The notes under the pieces: generated by a model
Databases searched by the model: none
Told to the model about the DNA's origin: nothing
Seen by the model: only the letters and a program-made list of their open reading frames with translations
Made by a program: the position numbers and the translations under genes
Shown: positions 7,742-13,740 of the stretch, piece by piece
Layout: every line of letters starts with the position of its first letter
How positions within the stretch are numbered: position 1 is the first letter of the stretch
NCBI GenBank assembly: GCA_027066935.1
Contig: JAMOMX010000118.1
Location: 1-14,821 of the forward strand
DNA length: 14,821 bases
Direction of reading: 5' to 3'
Source: Sulfurimonas sp.
GTDB taxonomy: Bacteria > Campylobacterota > Campylobacteria > Campylobacterales > Sulfurimonadaceae

Positions 7742-7990
7742 ATGCAAACACTCACATTAGCAAATATTTATGAACTTCAGGGACTAAAATCTGAAGCATT
7801 AGATATTTATAAAGAGGTTTTAAAAAATGACCCCTCTAATAGTGATGCAAAAATAGCGATACGCAGATTGTCTGGAATGAGAAAAAAGTTTTTAAATGTA
7901 AATACGCAAATGAAAGATTTTTTTCTGAAAATGGATGATGAGATAGAGATAAATGAATTTGAAAGGTGGCTACTGAAATTATGGAATTAG
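7742..7990 (+). CDS. small TPR-like protein
   Basis: This 82-residue cytoplasmic protein shows one clear tetratricopeptide-like helix pair at about 5-40: LANIYELQGLKSEALDIYKEVL followed by NDPSNSDAKIAIRRL. A basic stretch (47-52) and an acidic, aromatic tail (65-82, ending FERWLLKLWN) follow. Its start is three bases after the leuB stop without a clear ribosome site, so it probably depends on re-initiation. Its 3' end overlaps the next gene. I recall a similar short TPR-like gene directly before the CiaD-like gene in Campylobacter (cj0787-cj0788 order); that is memory, not a search. The function is unknown. A role as partner of the next protein is inference from overlap. Confidence 0.8.
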   Translation: MQTLTLANIYELQGLKSEALDIYKEVLKNDPSNSDAKIAIRRLSGMRKKFLNVNTQMKDFFLKMDDEIEINEFERWLLKLWN

Positions 7991-8340
7991 AAGATGCGAT
8001 ACTCTCTACTCTAAAAGAGATAGAAGAAAAAGGAAAATCTCAACTACTGCAACCTAAGAAAAAACCTTTTGAAGTAAAAGAAAAAAAAGAATTTCAACAT
8101 ATTATCCAAGAAAAAAATATAGATAATGGGACTGAAATATCTTCAAATAAAAATTTTGTTTCTCAAGAAGAAGTGTTTTTATTATCAACTAGAGAGAGAT
8201 TATTGGTTTTATTTGAGGGTTTTCAAGCACCAAACAATAAAAATATAGAGGCAAAAATAGATTTAACTCTTAATTTTTTAGAGTATATGTTAGCTTCAAT
8301 AGACAATAGAGTAGATGAGATAAAAAAAGGCACTCATTAA
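7981..8340 (+). CDS. CiaD-like domain protein (tentative)
   Basis: With the ATG at 7981 the product has 119 residues. A GTG at 7966 in the same frame would add five, but the ATG is preferred because AAAGG lies at 7962-7966 and the overlap with the previous gene is smaller. The first two thirds are Lys/Glu-rich and probably disordered or coiled. The last third, LSTRERLLVLFEGFQAPNN then LTLNFLEYMLASIDNRVDEI, forms two predicted helices that I associate with the conserved C-terminal domain of Campylobacter CiaD, an invasion-associated protein encoded close to purU there. No signal peptide is visible. The stop overlaps the purU start (TAATG). The family name is from recollection plus gene order, and CiaD's host-cell role should not be assumed here. 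Confidence 0.75.
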   Translation: MELEDAILSTLKEIEEKGKSQLLQPKKKPFEVKEKKEFQHIIQEKNIDNGTEISSNKNFVSQEEVFLLSTRERLLVLFEGFQAPNNKNIEAKIDLTLNFLEYMLASIDNRVDEIKKGTH

Positions 8341-9176
8341 TGGAACAATTTAGAGTTTTAATTGATGCAGATGATGAAAAAGGTTTGGTATATAAGGTAT
8401 CTAGTATTTTTTATGAGCATGGGTTAAATATATTATCAAATAATGAGTTTGTTGATAAAGTAAATGGTAAGTTCTTTATGCGTAGCGTAGTAGAGGGTGA
8501 TGTGGATTCTAATAATCTTAGAAAATCTCTCGTTGATCTGCTTCCTGATAACTCAAATATCGATGTAATTAAACCAGCTAAAAAAAATATTATCATTATG
8601 GCTACAAAAGAGATGCACGCATTAGGCGATATCTTAATACGTCATGAAGCTGGTGAACTAGATGCAAATATACTTGGTGTTATATCAAATTATGAGATAC
8701 TTGAATCATTAGTAACTAAATTTGACATACCCTATGTAAGTATCTCTCATGTTGGTTTAAGTAGAGATGAGCATGAAGAAAAAATATTAGAATATTTATC
8801 AACTTTTAAAGATATTGATTATATTGTTTTAGCTAAATATATGAGAATATTAACGCCAAAGTTTGTTGAGGCTTTTGAAGATAAAATAATTAATATACAT
8901 CACTCTTTTTTACCTGCATTTATTGGGGCAAATCCTTATAAACAAGCTTATGAGCGTGGTGTTAAAATCATTGGAGCTACTGCACATTTTGTAAATAATA
9001 ACCTTGATGAGGGTCCAATTATATCTCAAGAAGTTATCCATGTAGATCATGCTTATGGATGGCGTGATATGCAACGAAGTGGTAGAAATGTTGAAAAAAT
9101 TGTTTTATCACATGCTTTAAAACTTGCATTAGAAGATAGAATTTTTGTATATGCTAATAAAAGTGTAATCTTTTGA
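8340..9176 (+). CDS. purU: formyltetrahydrofolate deformylase
   Basis: This 278-residue enzyme hydrolyses 10-formyl-tetrahydrofolate to formate and tetrahydrofolate, balancing one-carbon pools and supplying formate. The N-terminal ACT domain (about 4-75) is the usual regulatory part. The catalytic formyltransferase-like domain (about 84-275) carries Asn185 and His187 in NIHHSFLPAF and Asp223 in NNNLDEGPII, the Asn-His-Asp set shared with PurN. The HHSFLPAF form and the ACT domain distinguish it from PurN. The start overlaps the previous stop by one base, so the pair is probably translationally coupled. Its position behind leucine genes is an operon of convenience rather than one pathway. Confidence 0.95.
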   Translation: MEQFRVLIDADDEKGLVYKVSSIFYEHGLNILSNNEFVDKVNGKFFMRSVVEGDVDSNNLRKSLVDLLPDNSNIDVIKPAKKNIIIMATKEMHALGDILIRHEAGELDANILGVISNYEILESLVTKFDIPYVSISHVGLSRDEHEEKILEYLSTFKDIDYIVLAKYMRILTPKFVEAFEDKIINIHHSFLPAFIGANPYKQAYERGVKIIGATAHFVNNNLDEGPIISQEVIHVDHAYGWRDMQRSGRNVEKIVLSHALKLALEDRIFVYANKSVIF

Positions 9177-9187
9177 GAGGTCTATAG

Positions 9188-9658
9188 ATGTCATTTAATT
9201 TAGTATTGGTTCATCCACAAATTCCAAATAATACAGGTGCAATTGGTAGATTATGTGTAAATGCAGGAGCATCTTTGCATATCATTAAGCCTATAGCTTT
9301 TGATATTGATGAAAAAGCTGTTCGTAGAGCAGGGCTTGATTATTGGGATAAACTTGATCTGCATGTATGGGAATCTATTGATGATTTCTTTTTGAAAAAT
9401 GAAATAACAGACAATGCTTATTTCGCAACTACAAAAACTGATAAGCCATATTTTGAAGTTGATTTTAAGGAGGGTGATTTTATATTTTTTGGAAGTGAAA
9501 CATGTGGGATACCTGAAGAGGTTTTAAATAAGTACAAAAGCCAAAATATAACTATCCCTATGACTAAAGACGGCAGAAGTTTAAACTTAGCTATAAGCAC
9601 TGGAATTATTCTTTACGATGCTATAAGACAAAACTTTAGCTCTTTTGGAGAATTATAA
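9188..9658 (+). CDS. trmL: tRNA (cytidine/uridine 34-2'-O)-methyltransferase TrmL
   Basis: This 156-residue SPOUT-class enzyme uses S-adenosylmethionine to methylate the ribose at the wobble position of leucine tRNAs in characterised homologues. Motifs in order are NNTGAIGRLC (14-23), FGSETCGIP (101-109) and GRSLNLAIS (129-137). The last two form the knotted SAM site. The family more often reads SLNLSNS, so the Ala-Ile here is a mild variant. The length is typical of the minimal TrmL/YibK type with no extra RNA-binding domain. AGAGG precedes the start, and the gap after purU is 11 bases. Leucine-tRNA modification beside leucine biosynthesis is probably coincidental. Confidence 0.92.
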   Translation: MSFNLVLVHPQIPNNTGAIGRLCVNAGASLHIIKPIAFDIDEKAVRRAGLDYWDKLDLHVWESIDDFFLKNEITDNAYFATTKTDKPYFEVDFKEGDFIFFGSETCGIPEEVLNKYKSQNITIPMTKDGRSLNLAISTGIILYDAIRQNFSSFGEL

Positions 9659-9660
9659 AA

Positions 9661-9813
9661 ATGGGTATAATTATTGACACTATAGTACTGATTCTTTTTG
9701 TATTATTTATGTTTTTTATTTTTGGTGGGTATCACAAAAAAAAGTTTTTAGAGCGTGAACCATCAGAAGATGATAAAATAGATAAAGATTCAAACGATGA
9801 TAAATTTAAGTGA
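9661..9813 (+). CDS. small single-pass membrane protein (50 aa)
   Basis: The ATG follows the trmL stop by two bases, so this is the likely last gene of the operon. The product has one hydrophobic helix (residues 3-23, IIIDTIVLILFVLFMFFIF), a basic patch HKKKF at 25-29, and a hydrophilic tail rich in Asp and Lys (34-50). The basic patch just after the helix predicts the tail in the cytoplasm. A GGAG lies ten bases before the ATG. Nothing in it indicates a function. Such short anchors can regulate membrane complexes. It is easily missed because of its size. Confidence 0.65.
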   Translation: MGIIIDTIVLILFVLFMFFIFGGYHKKKFLEREPSEDDKIDKDSNDDKFK

Positions 9814-9819
9814 GATAAT

Positions 9820-9903
9820 TTAAAAAATTTTATTTGCCCATTTTTCAATCCCTGATTCAAATCTTTGAAATAAACTTTCTGCATTTTTTATTATTTTTGC
9901 CAT
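9820..9903 (-). CDS. 27-residue amphipathic micropeptide
   Basis: The minus strand has AAAGGATAAAAAATG, a textbook ribosome site six bases from ATG, followed by 27 codons and TAA. The product begins MAKIIKNAESLFQRF and ends EKWANKIF. Placed on a helix at 100 degrees per residue, the hydrophobic positions 4, 5, 8, 11, 12, 15, 19, 22, 23 and 26 all fall on one face, and every Lys, Arg, Glu, Asn, Gln and Ser from residue 3 on falls on the other. The net charge is about +2. The gene converges on the operon ending at 9813 and diverges from the S24 regulator. Possible roles are a membrane-binding peptide, a type I toxin-like peptide or a small regulator. None is proven, and I know no named homologue. 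Confidence 0.6.
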   Translation of the reverse strand: MAKIIKNAESLFQRFESGIEKWANKIF

Positions 9904-9924
9904 TTTTTATCCTTTAAGTGAAAA

Positions 9925-9930
9925 ATATTA
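9925..9930 (-). promoter_or_regulatory. possible -10 box for the micropeptide gene
   Basis: The minus strand reads TAGTAATATTTTTC, with TAATAT one mismatch from TATAAT. The expected start is near 9918, giving a leader of about 15 bases that carries the AAAGGA ribosome site. The region is very AT-rich, so chance matches are common. Confidence 0.4.
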
Positions 9931-9957
9931 CTACAAAATGAAATAAAATATAAAAAA

Positions 9958-9996
9958 TATTGCAAATTGACATATTTTCTTTGACTTTATTGCAAA
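9958..9996. promoter_or_regulatory. repeated candidate operator TATTGCAAA
   Basis: TATTGCAAA occurs at 9958-9966 and again at 9988-9996, exactly 30 bp apart (about three helical turns). The core TTGCAA is its own reverse complement. The second copy lies in the spacer of the S24 regulator promoter and the first just upstream of its -35 box, the arrangement expected for an autorepressor binding cooperatively. The regulator's own binding site is not known, so the assignment is inference. Confidence 0.45.
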
Positions 9997-10009
9997 ATAA
10001 TATTATAAT
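9981..10009 (+). promoter_or_regulatory. promoter of the S24 regulator operon
   Basis: TTGACT at 9981-9986, a 17-base spacer and an exact TATAAT at 10004-10009 make the most complete sigma-70 promoter in the window; the other genes show only a -10 box. The predicted start is near 10016, about 23 bases before the preferred ATG. A second TTGACA at 9967-9972 has no -10 box at the right distance. Confidence 0.75.
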
Positions 10010-10038
10010 TTATACAAAAATTACCCATGGGAGATATT

Positions 10039-10698
10039 ATGAACAGTTTTAATACTATTGTAGAAGAGATTAAAAGTATTGTATCAACTAACTTTAGTGG
10101 AAAAAAAGTCTTTGATAAGGATGTGGCGGATGCCCTTGGTATATCTCAAATGAATTTTGCTACTATGAAAAAAAGAGATAAAATACCATATGTAGAGCTA
10201 CTTGATTTTTGTGCTAAAAAATCAATATCTATAAACTGGATGCTTTATGGGCAATCTCCAGAAAGCTTGGTAGAAGCTACAAATAAATTTTTTATGGTTA
10301 AATTTTTTGATCATATTAGTGCATCAGCAGGTGGTGGTTCTGATATAGATGAGGGTCAAGCAAAAGAGATTAGTATACCAGAGGAATTTGTCCATATGTT
10401 AGGCGGAGAAAATGAACTTAAAAACATAGAAGCCATAAGTGTAAGTGGTGATTCAATGGAGCCAACTTTTAGCTATAATGATATAGTATTTATAAATCGT
10501 TGTAAAACTAATATTGAGCGAGGTGGTGTATTTACAATACGAACCGAGGGTGGACTTTTCATTAAAAGAGTTCAAAGAAGAATTGATGGTATGGTTGATA
10601 TCATATCAGACAACGATGTATATTCAACACAAACACTTAAACTTAATGAATTAGAAGTAATTGGTAGGGTTGTAAGCAGATTTGGCGAAGTGGATTAA
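10039..10698 (+). CDS. CI/LexA-like transcriptional regulator, S24 peptidase family
   Basis: The start is set at the second in-frame ATG (219 residues) because GGGAGA lies five bases before it. The ATG at 10027 has no ribosome site. In this numbering, residues about 22-70 form a CI-type helix-turn-helix (DVADALGISQMNFATMKKR). The C-terminal half is a LexA/S24 domain with catalytic Ser139 in VSGDSMEPTF and Lys176 in LFIKRVQRR. An Ala-Gly pair at 97-98 in SASAGGGS matches the usual self-cleavage position between the domains, so stress-triggered autocleavage is plausible. The gene has its own strong promoter with repeated candidate operators, and a lipoprotein gene follows 10 bases downstream. 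No phage genes are nearby, so it is a chromosomal regulator rather than part of a visible prophage. Its inducer is unknown. Confidence 0.9.
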   Translation: MNSFNTIVEEIKSIVSTNFSGKKVFDKDVADALGISQMNFATMKKRDKIPYVELLDFCAKKSISINWMLYGQSPESLVEATNKFFMVKFFDHISASAGGGSDIDEGQAKEISIPEEFVHMLGGENELKNIEAISVSGDSMEPTFSYNDIVFINRCKTNIERGGVFTIRTEGGLFIKRVQRRIDGMVDIISDNDVYSTQTLKLNELEVIGRVVSRFGEVD

Positions 10699-10708
10699 AG
10701 AGTAAAAT

Positions 10709-12061
10709 ATGAAATTTATAATTGTTTTTTTGCTTGTAATATTAATGATTGGGTGCACCGCAAAATCACAGCAAATTATAAATATAAAAAATAATAATTT
10801 AAATATTAACACAAATATTCAAAATATATCAAAAGATAAAATATTTGATCTTACGGCTTTTCCTCAAATATCTGACCCGTATTTAAAAAAAATAAATATA
10901 AAAAATATAAACTTAAGTCTAAAAAATTATGAAAAAAATTATTTTAGAATTTGGAATAAAATACCTAAAGATAGCTTAAATGACGCCAAATGGCCGTTTT
11001 ATTCATATAAAGCAGGAAATCTATATGGAGAAGATTCTAATTTAATTGATAAAAGTTTTTTTATTAAAATGGAAAAAAAGTCAAATTTTAGTGCTTACAA
11101 AAGTGTAAATAAAAATGCGGTTACACTAAATCATCTAAATATTAGAGCATTCCCAACAAAAAAACTTCTCTTTAGAGATCCTTCATTGCCTGGGGAGGGT
11201 TTCCCTTTTGATTATATGCAAAATTCAACAGTAAGTGCAAATAAACCAGTGTTTATATCTCATTATTCTAAAGATAAAGTTTGGGCTTATATATTTACCA
11301 GCTTCACAGGGGGTTGGGTAAAAACAGATAAATTAGTAATTATAGAAGAAAAATATACATCACTTTGGCAAAAAGCGCAACAAGTGTTTTTAATAAAAGA
11401 TGATGTAGATATCTATGATGAAAATGATATTTTTTTATTTAAATCAAGAGTTGGAATGATGTTAGCATTGATTGGTGAAGATAAAGATAATTACTTTGTT
11501 TTAAGTATATCTTCATATAAAAATTCTCAACCAAATTATCATAAATCAAAAATATCAAAGAAAATATCTCACAAAGGTGTTATGAATTTTAATAAGAAAA
11601 ATTTAAAGCTAGTGATGGATGAAGTTGCAAAAAGTAAGTATGGATGGGGTGGTATACTTAATGAGAGAGATTGCTCATCAACACTTCGCGATATATATGC
11701 ACCTTTTGGGCTTTGGTTGCCACGAAACTCATCACAACAAGCTAGAATTGGAAAAGTTGTGAACCTAGAAGACCTAAGTAGTGAGCAAAAACTACAGACC
11801 ATAAAGGAGAAAGCTATCCCATTTAAAACATTATTATATAAAAAAGGGCATATACTTTTATATGTAGGTATCTATGATGATGAAGTGATTGCTTTTCATA
11901 ACATATGGGGTATTAAAACTAAAAAAGAATCGATAGAGGGAAGAATAGTTATAGGAAAGGCTATATACTCAACATTATCTCTTGGGCAAAATCAAGAGTA
12001 TTATAACGACGAAGCTGGAATATTAAAAAACTTAAAGAGTTTAAATATTTTAATTAACTAG
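10709..12061 (+). CDS. SH3-domain NlpC/P60 family lipoprotein, putative peptidoglycan hydrolase
   Basis: This 450-residue envelope protein has a lipoprotein signal (residues 1-16, ending LMIGC, with Cys16 the lipidation site), although Met at -3 is less usual than Leu. An Asn/Lys-rich linker follows. A conserved N-terminal region covers about 48-125 (DPYLKKINIKNINLSLKNYEK; WPFYSY). Two SH3b-like domains lie at about 139-212 (NIRAFPT...GGWVKTDKLVII) and 220-270. The C-terminal NlpC/P60 peptidase covers about 298-425, with Cys322 in ERDCSSTLRDIY, His381 in KKGHILLYVG and a likely third residue His397. The catalytic set appears complete, so cutting of peptide stems is expected. It forms an operon with the S24 regulator. 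Its stop shares the CTAG at 12058-12061 with the convergent gene. Confidence 0.88.
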   Translation: MKFIIVFLLVILMIGCTAKSQQIINIKNNNLNINTNIQNISKDKIFDLTAFPQISDPYLKKINIKNINLSLKNYEKNYFRIWNKIPKDSLNDAKWPFYSYKAGNLYGEDSNLIDKSFFIKMEKKSNFSAYKSVNKNAVTLNHLNIRAFPTKKLLFRDPSLPGEGFPFDYMQNSTVSANKPVFISHYSKDKVWAYIFTSFTGGWVKTDKLVIIEEKYTSLWQKAQQVFLIKDDVDIYDENDIFLFKSRVGMMLALIGEDKDNYFVLSISSYKNSQPNYHKSKISKKISHKGVMNFNKKNLKLVMDEVAKSKYGWGGILNERDCSSTLRDIYAPFGLWLPRNSSQQARIGKVVNLEDLSSEQKLQTIKEKAIPFKTLLYKKGHILLYVGIYDDEVIAFHNIWGIKTKKESIEGRIVIGKAIYSTLSLGQNQEYYNDEAGILKNLKSLNILIN

Positions 12062-12363
12062 ATTTTCATATCTAATAAAGAGCCAATCATCTCATCTTGA
12101 GTTCTAATAGCTGATACATTAGCTGCTGTCGCTTTTTGCGCTATCATCTGATCTGGTATCTCTTTTGAGAGATCAGTTTGACTCTTATCAGAGCCAGTAT
12201 CATCAGCCAAGCGTGTATTTGCGCTTATTGAATCTCCACTATTGCTTATTATAGTGTTATTTGGGACAAACTTATCAGTATTTACATTTGCAACATTGTA
12301 AGCACTATTATTTAGCATAGTTTGGTGCGCATTAATTGATGATAAATTATTTGAGATATTCAT
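12058..12363 (-). CDS. miniature flagellar rod/hook-family protein
   Basis: This 101-residue protein keeps mainly the two terminal segments of the flagellar axial family. The N-terminus (1-34) has NNLSSINAHQTMLNNSAYNVANVNTDKF, close to the 'NNIANVNTxGF' motif of FlgB/C/F/G/E. The C-terminus (62-101: LSKEIPDQMIAQKATAANV then MIGSLLDMKI) resembles their D0 helix. Only about 28 Ser/Asp/Asn-rich residues separate them, far fewer than in FlgB or FlgC. GAAGG lies seven bases before ATG. It is not in a flagellar operon: it stands alone between dapD and the P60 lipoprotein gene. It could be a divergent rod adaptor or a secreted axial-like peptide. The membership is by motif, and the function is unknown. 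Confidence 0.75.
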   Translation of the reverse strand: MNISNNLSSINAHQTMLNNSAYNVANVNTDKFVPNNTIISNSGDSISANTRLADDTGSDKSQTDLSKEIPDQMIAQKATAANVSAIRTQDEMIGSLLDMKI

Positions 12364-12384
12364 ATTAAAACCTTCATATATACG

Positions 12385-12390
12385 ATTATA
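12385..12390 (-). promoter_or_regulatory. -10 box of the miniature rod-like gene
   Basis: The minus strand has an exact TATAAT (ATTATATAATCG). The start would be near 12378, giving a leader of about 15 bases. No sigma-54 GG-N10-GC pair and no good sigma-28 element were found upstream, so this flagellar-type gene appears to use the housekeeping sigma factor. Confidence 0.45.
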
Positions 12391-12433
12391 TAATTTTAAA
12401 AATAAAAGTTAGGTAAGAGATGAAATGTAAATG

Positions 12434-12463
12434 ATTAGCATGTGAGAACTTCCACATGCTAAT
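12434..12463 (-). terminator. hairpin after dapD
   Basis: ATTAGCATGTG and CACATGCTAAT are perfect 11-bp inverted arms around an 8-base loop, starting three bases past the dapD stop. On the minus strand a moderately T-rich stretch follows (CATTTACATTTCATCT) rather than a clean T-run. It is the best intrinsic terminator candidate of this block and separates dapD from the miniature rod-like gene. Confidence 0.65.
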
Positions 12464-12466
12464 GAG

Positions 12467-13663
12467 TTAGTGTAGATCGGCGTTTAGCTTGATCTCTCTT
12501 GTTGAGCGAGAAGCTGTAATTTCACCAGTCATTGAATTTTGTCTAAAATGAAGACCGCTAAAGTTTGCTAATTGTTTAGCTTTAAAGATTTCACCCTCCA
12601 TTTTTGCGTTTGTATTTACTTCCATGATTTTTTTAAGCTCTTTTGGATAGATTCCAACTTTTGTTCCCTCTAAAATAGCCAATCCTGCATCAATAATACA
12701 AGCATCACCTAGAGGGATTCCACAAACACAATTTGCACCAAGAAGAGTGTTTTTACCAATTGATATAGGATTACCATCAGTACCACTTAGTACTCCTAAT
12801 ATAGAAGCTCCACCACCAATATCTGAGCCATCACCAACTATAGCAGAAGAAGATATTCTCCCCTCAACCATAACAGAACCAGTTGTACCAGCATTAAAGT
12901 TAATATATGAAGCACCAGGCATTACAGTTGTTCCTGCTGCTAATTGCGCTCCAAAACGAACCTTAGAAGTATCTAAGATACGAGTGTTATCTGCTGGAAT
13001 GATATGTTGAAGAAATCTTGGGAACTTATCTACAAAATCAATATGTGGATATTCATTTGCTAGTTTTAATTCAATTTCAAACTCTCTAAGATAATCTAAC
13101 TCAATTGGTTGTCCGTTTGACCAAGCAACATTTGGTAATGCACCAAAAGCACCATCTAAACAAATTTCACGCAATCCCACTTTTGCTAAAGAGATAGCAT
13201 ATAGTTTAAGGTAAGATGCTTCAACACTTTTAAGTGGAGCATCGTCAAAAATAAAAGTGATTTTATATTCACCCTCAACCATGCCATGCTCAACTAATTG
13301 AGTATACAATGAAGATACAACTTGAATATTTTTATGCATATCACCATAAGCTTCGCTTGAGTATGGTGTAAAAGCATTTAAGCAAGATTTTAAGAATGCT
13401 AAGTTTATATTACAAACAACTTCTGATTGAGTAAAGTCAATATCTATACCTTGCTCTTTCAAAGCTTGTATAAAAATAGCAGCACTGCCAAAGTTTTCAT
13501 CCCAGTTTATTATTGGATATGTAGCTTGAAGACTTTTATCAATGTTTAATTGACCTAAATCAATTCTTGCAATACCAAAAGCTAAGGGATCTCTATAGCC
13601 TTTAGTCTTTTTTATGCTACTTATTAGCTCTTTAAACTCATCTGATGTTTGAATAATTTCCAT
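12467..13663 (-). CDS. dapD: tetrahydrodipicolinate N-succinyltransferase
   Basis: This enzyme succinylates tetrahydrodipicolinate in the lysine/diaminopimelate pathway, which feeds peptidoglycan synthesis. The start is set at ATG 13663 (398 residues), with AGAGAGA a few bases upstream. A TTG ten codons earlier is open, but it overlaps the TATAAT of the likely promoter. Residues 1-230 form the long N-terminal part typical of the epsilonproteobacterial DapD type (FGIARIDLGQLN, LDGAFGALPNVAWSNGQPIELDYLR). The left-handed hexapeptide-repeat region is at about 235-340, with MPGASYINFNAGTTG at 248-262. The end carries GLHFRQNSMTGEI. Proteobacterial DapD of the E. coli type is much shorter (about 275 residues). 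A hairpin follows the stop. Confidence 0.93.
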   Translation of the reverse strand: MEIIQTSDEFKELISSIKKTKGYRDPLAFGIARIDLGQLNIDKSLQATYPIINWDENFGSAAIFIQALKEQGIDIDFTQSEVVCNINLAFLKSCLNAFTPYSSEAYGDMHKNIQVVSSLYTQLVEHGMVEGEYKITFIFDDAPLKSVEASYLKLYAISLAKVGLREICLDGAFGALPNVAWSNGQPIELDYLREFEIELKLANEYPHIDFVDKFPRFLQHIIPADNTRILDTSKVRFGAQLAAGTTVMPGASYINFNAGTTGSVMVEGRISSSAIVGDGSDIGGGASILGVLSGTDGNPISIGKNTLLGANCVCGIPLGDACIIDAGLAILEGTKVGIYPKELKKIMEVNTNAKMEGEIFKAKQLANFSGLHFRQNSMTGEITASRSTREIKLNADLH

Positions 13664-13692
13664 TAATTCTCTCTTTAATAATATATTTTGCA

Positions 13693-13698
13693 ATTATA
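13693..13698 (-). promoter_or_regulatory. -10 box of dapD
   Basis: The minus strand reads TTAATATAATTGC with an exact TATAAT. A start near 13686 gives a leader of about 23 bases before the ATG at 13663. The box covers the TTG that would otherwise extend the reading frame, which supports the shorter protein and separate transcription from valS. Confidence 0.5.
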
Positions 13699-13707
13699 TT
13701 AAAACTT

Positions 13708-13732
13708 TACTAATATCTATATAGAATTAGTA
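13708..13732 (-). terminator. weak inverted repeat after valS
   Basis: TACTAAT and ATTAGTA form a 7-bp stem enclosing a palindromic TCTATATAGA. On the minus strand it lies nine bases past the valS stop and is followed by AAAGTTTTAAT. The stem has only two G-C pairs, so it would be a weak terminator at best. Confidence 0.3.
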
Positions 13733-13740
13733 TCTATTTT

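Noticed and set aside
7966..7980. GTG at 7966 as start of the CiaD-like gene
   Set aside because: AAAGG overlaps this GTG rather than preceding it, and the overlap with the upstream gene would be longer; the ATG at 7981 is preferred, though not proven.
10027..10038. ATG at 10027 as start of the S24 regulator
   Set aside because: It has no ribosome site and would be about 11 bases from the predicted transcript start; GGGAGA at 10029-10034 serves the ATG at 10039.
10039..12061. Prophage remnant suggested by the CI-like repressor and a wall hydrolase
   Set aside because: There are no integrase, attachment repeats, structural, lysis or replication genes nearby, and the P60 protein is a lipoprotein with SH3 domains, as in chromosomal envelope enzymes.
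12747..13010. Pro/Ser-rich plus-strand frame opposite dapD
   Set aside because: It is the mirror of the Gly/Ala-rich hexapeptide repeats of dapD, a common artefact.
13664..13693. TTG start at 13693 giving a 408-residue DapD
   Set aside because: The TTG overlaps the TATAAT at 13693-13698, while the ATG at 13663 has AGAGAGA close upstream and gives a better-fitting N-terminus.
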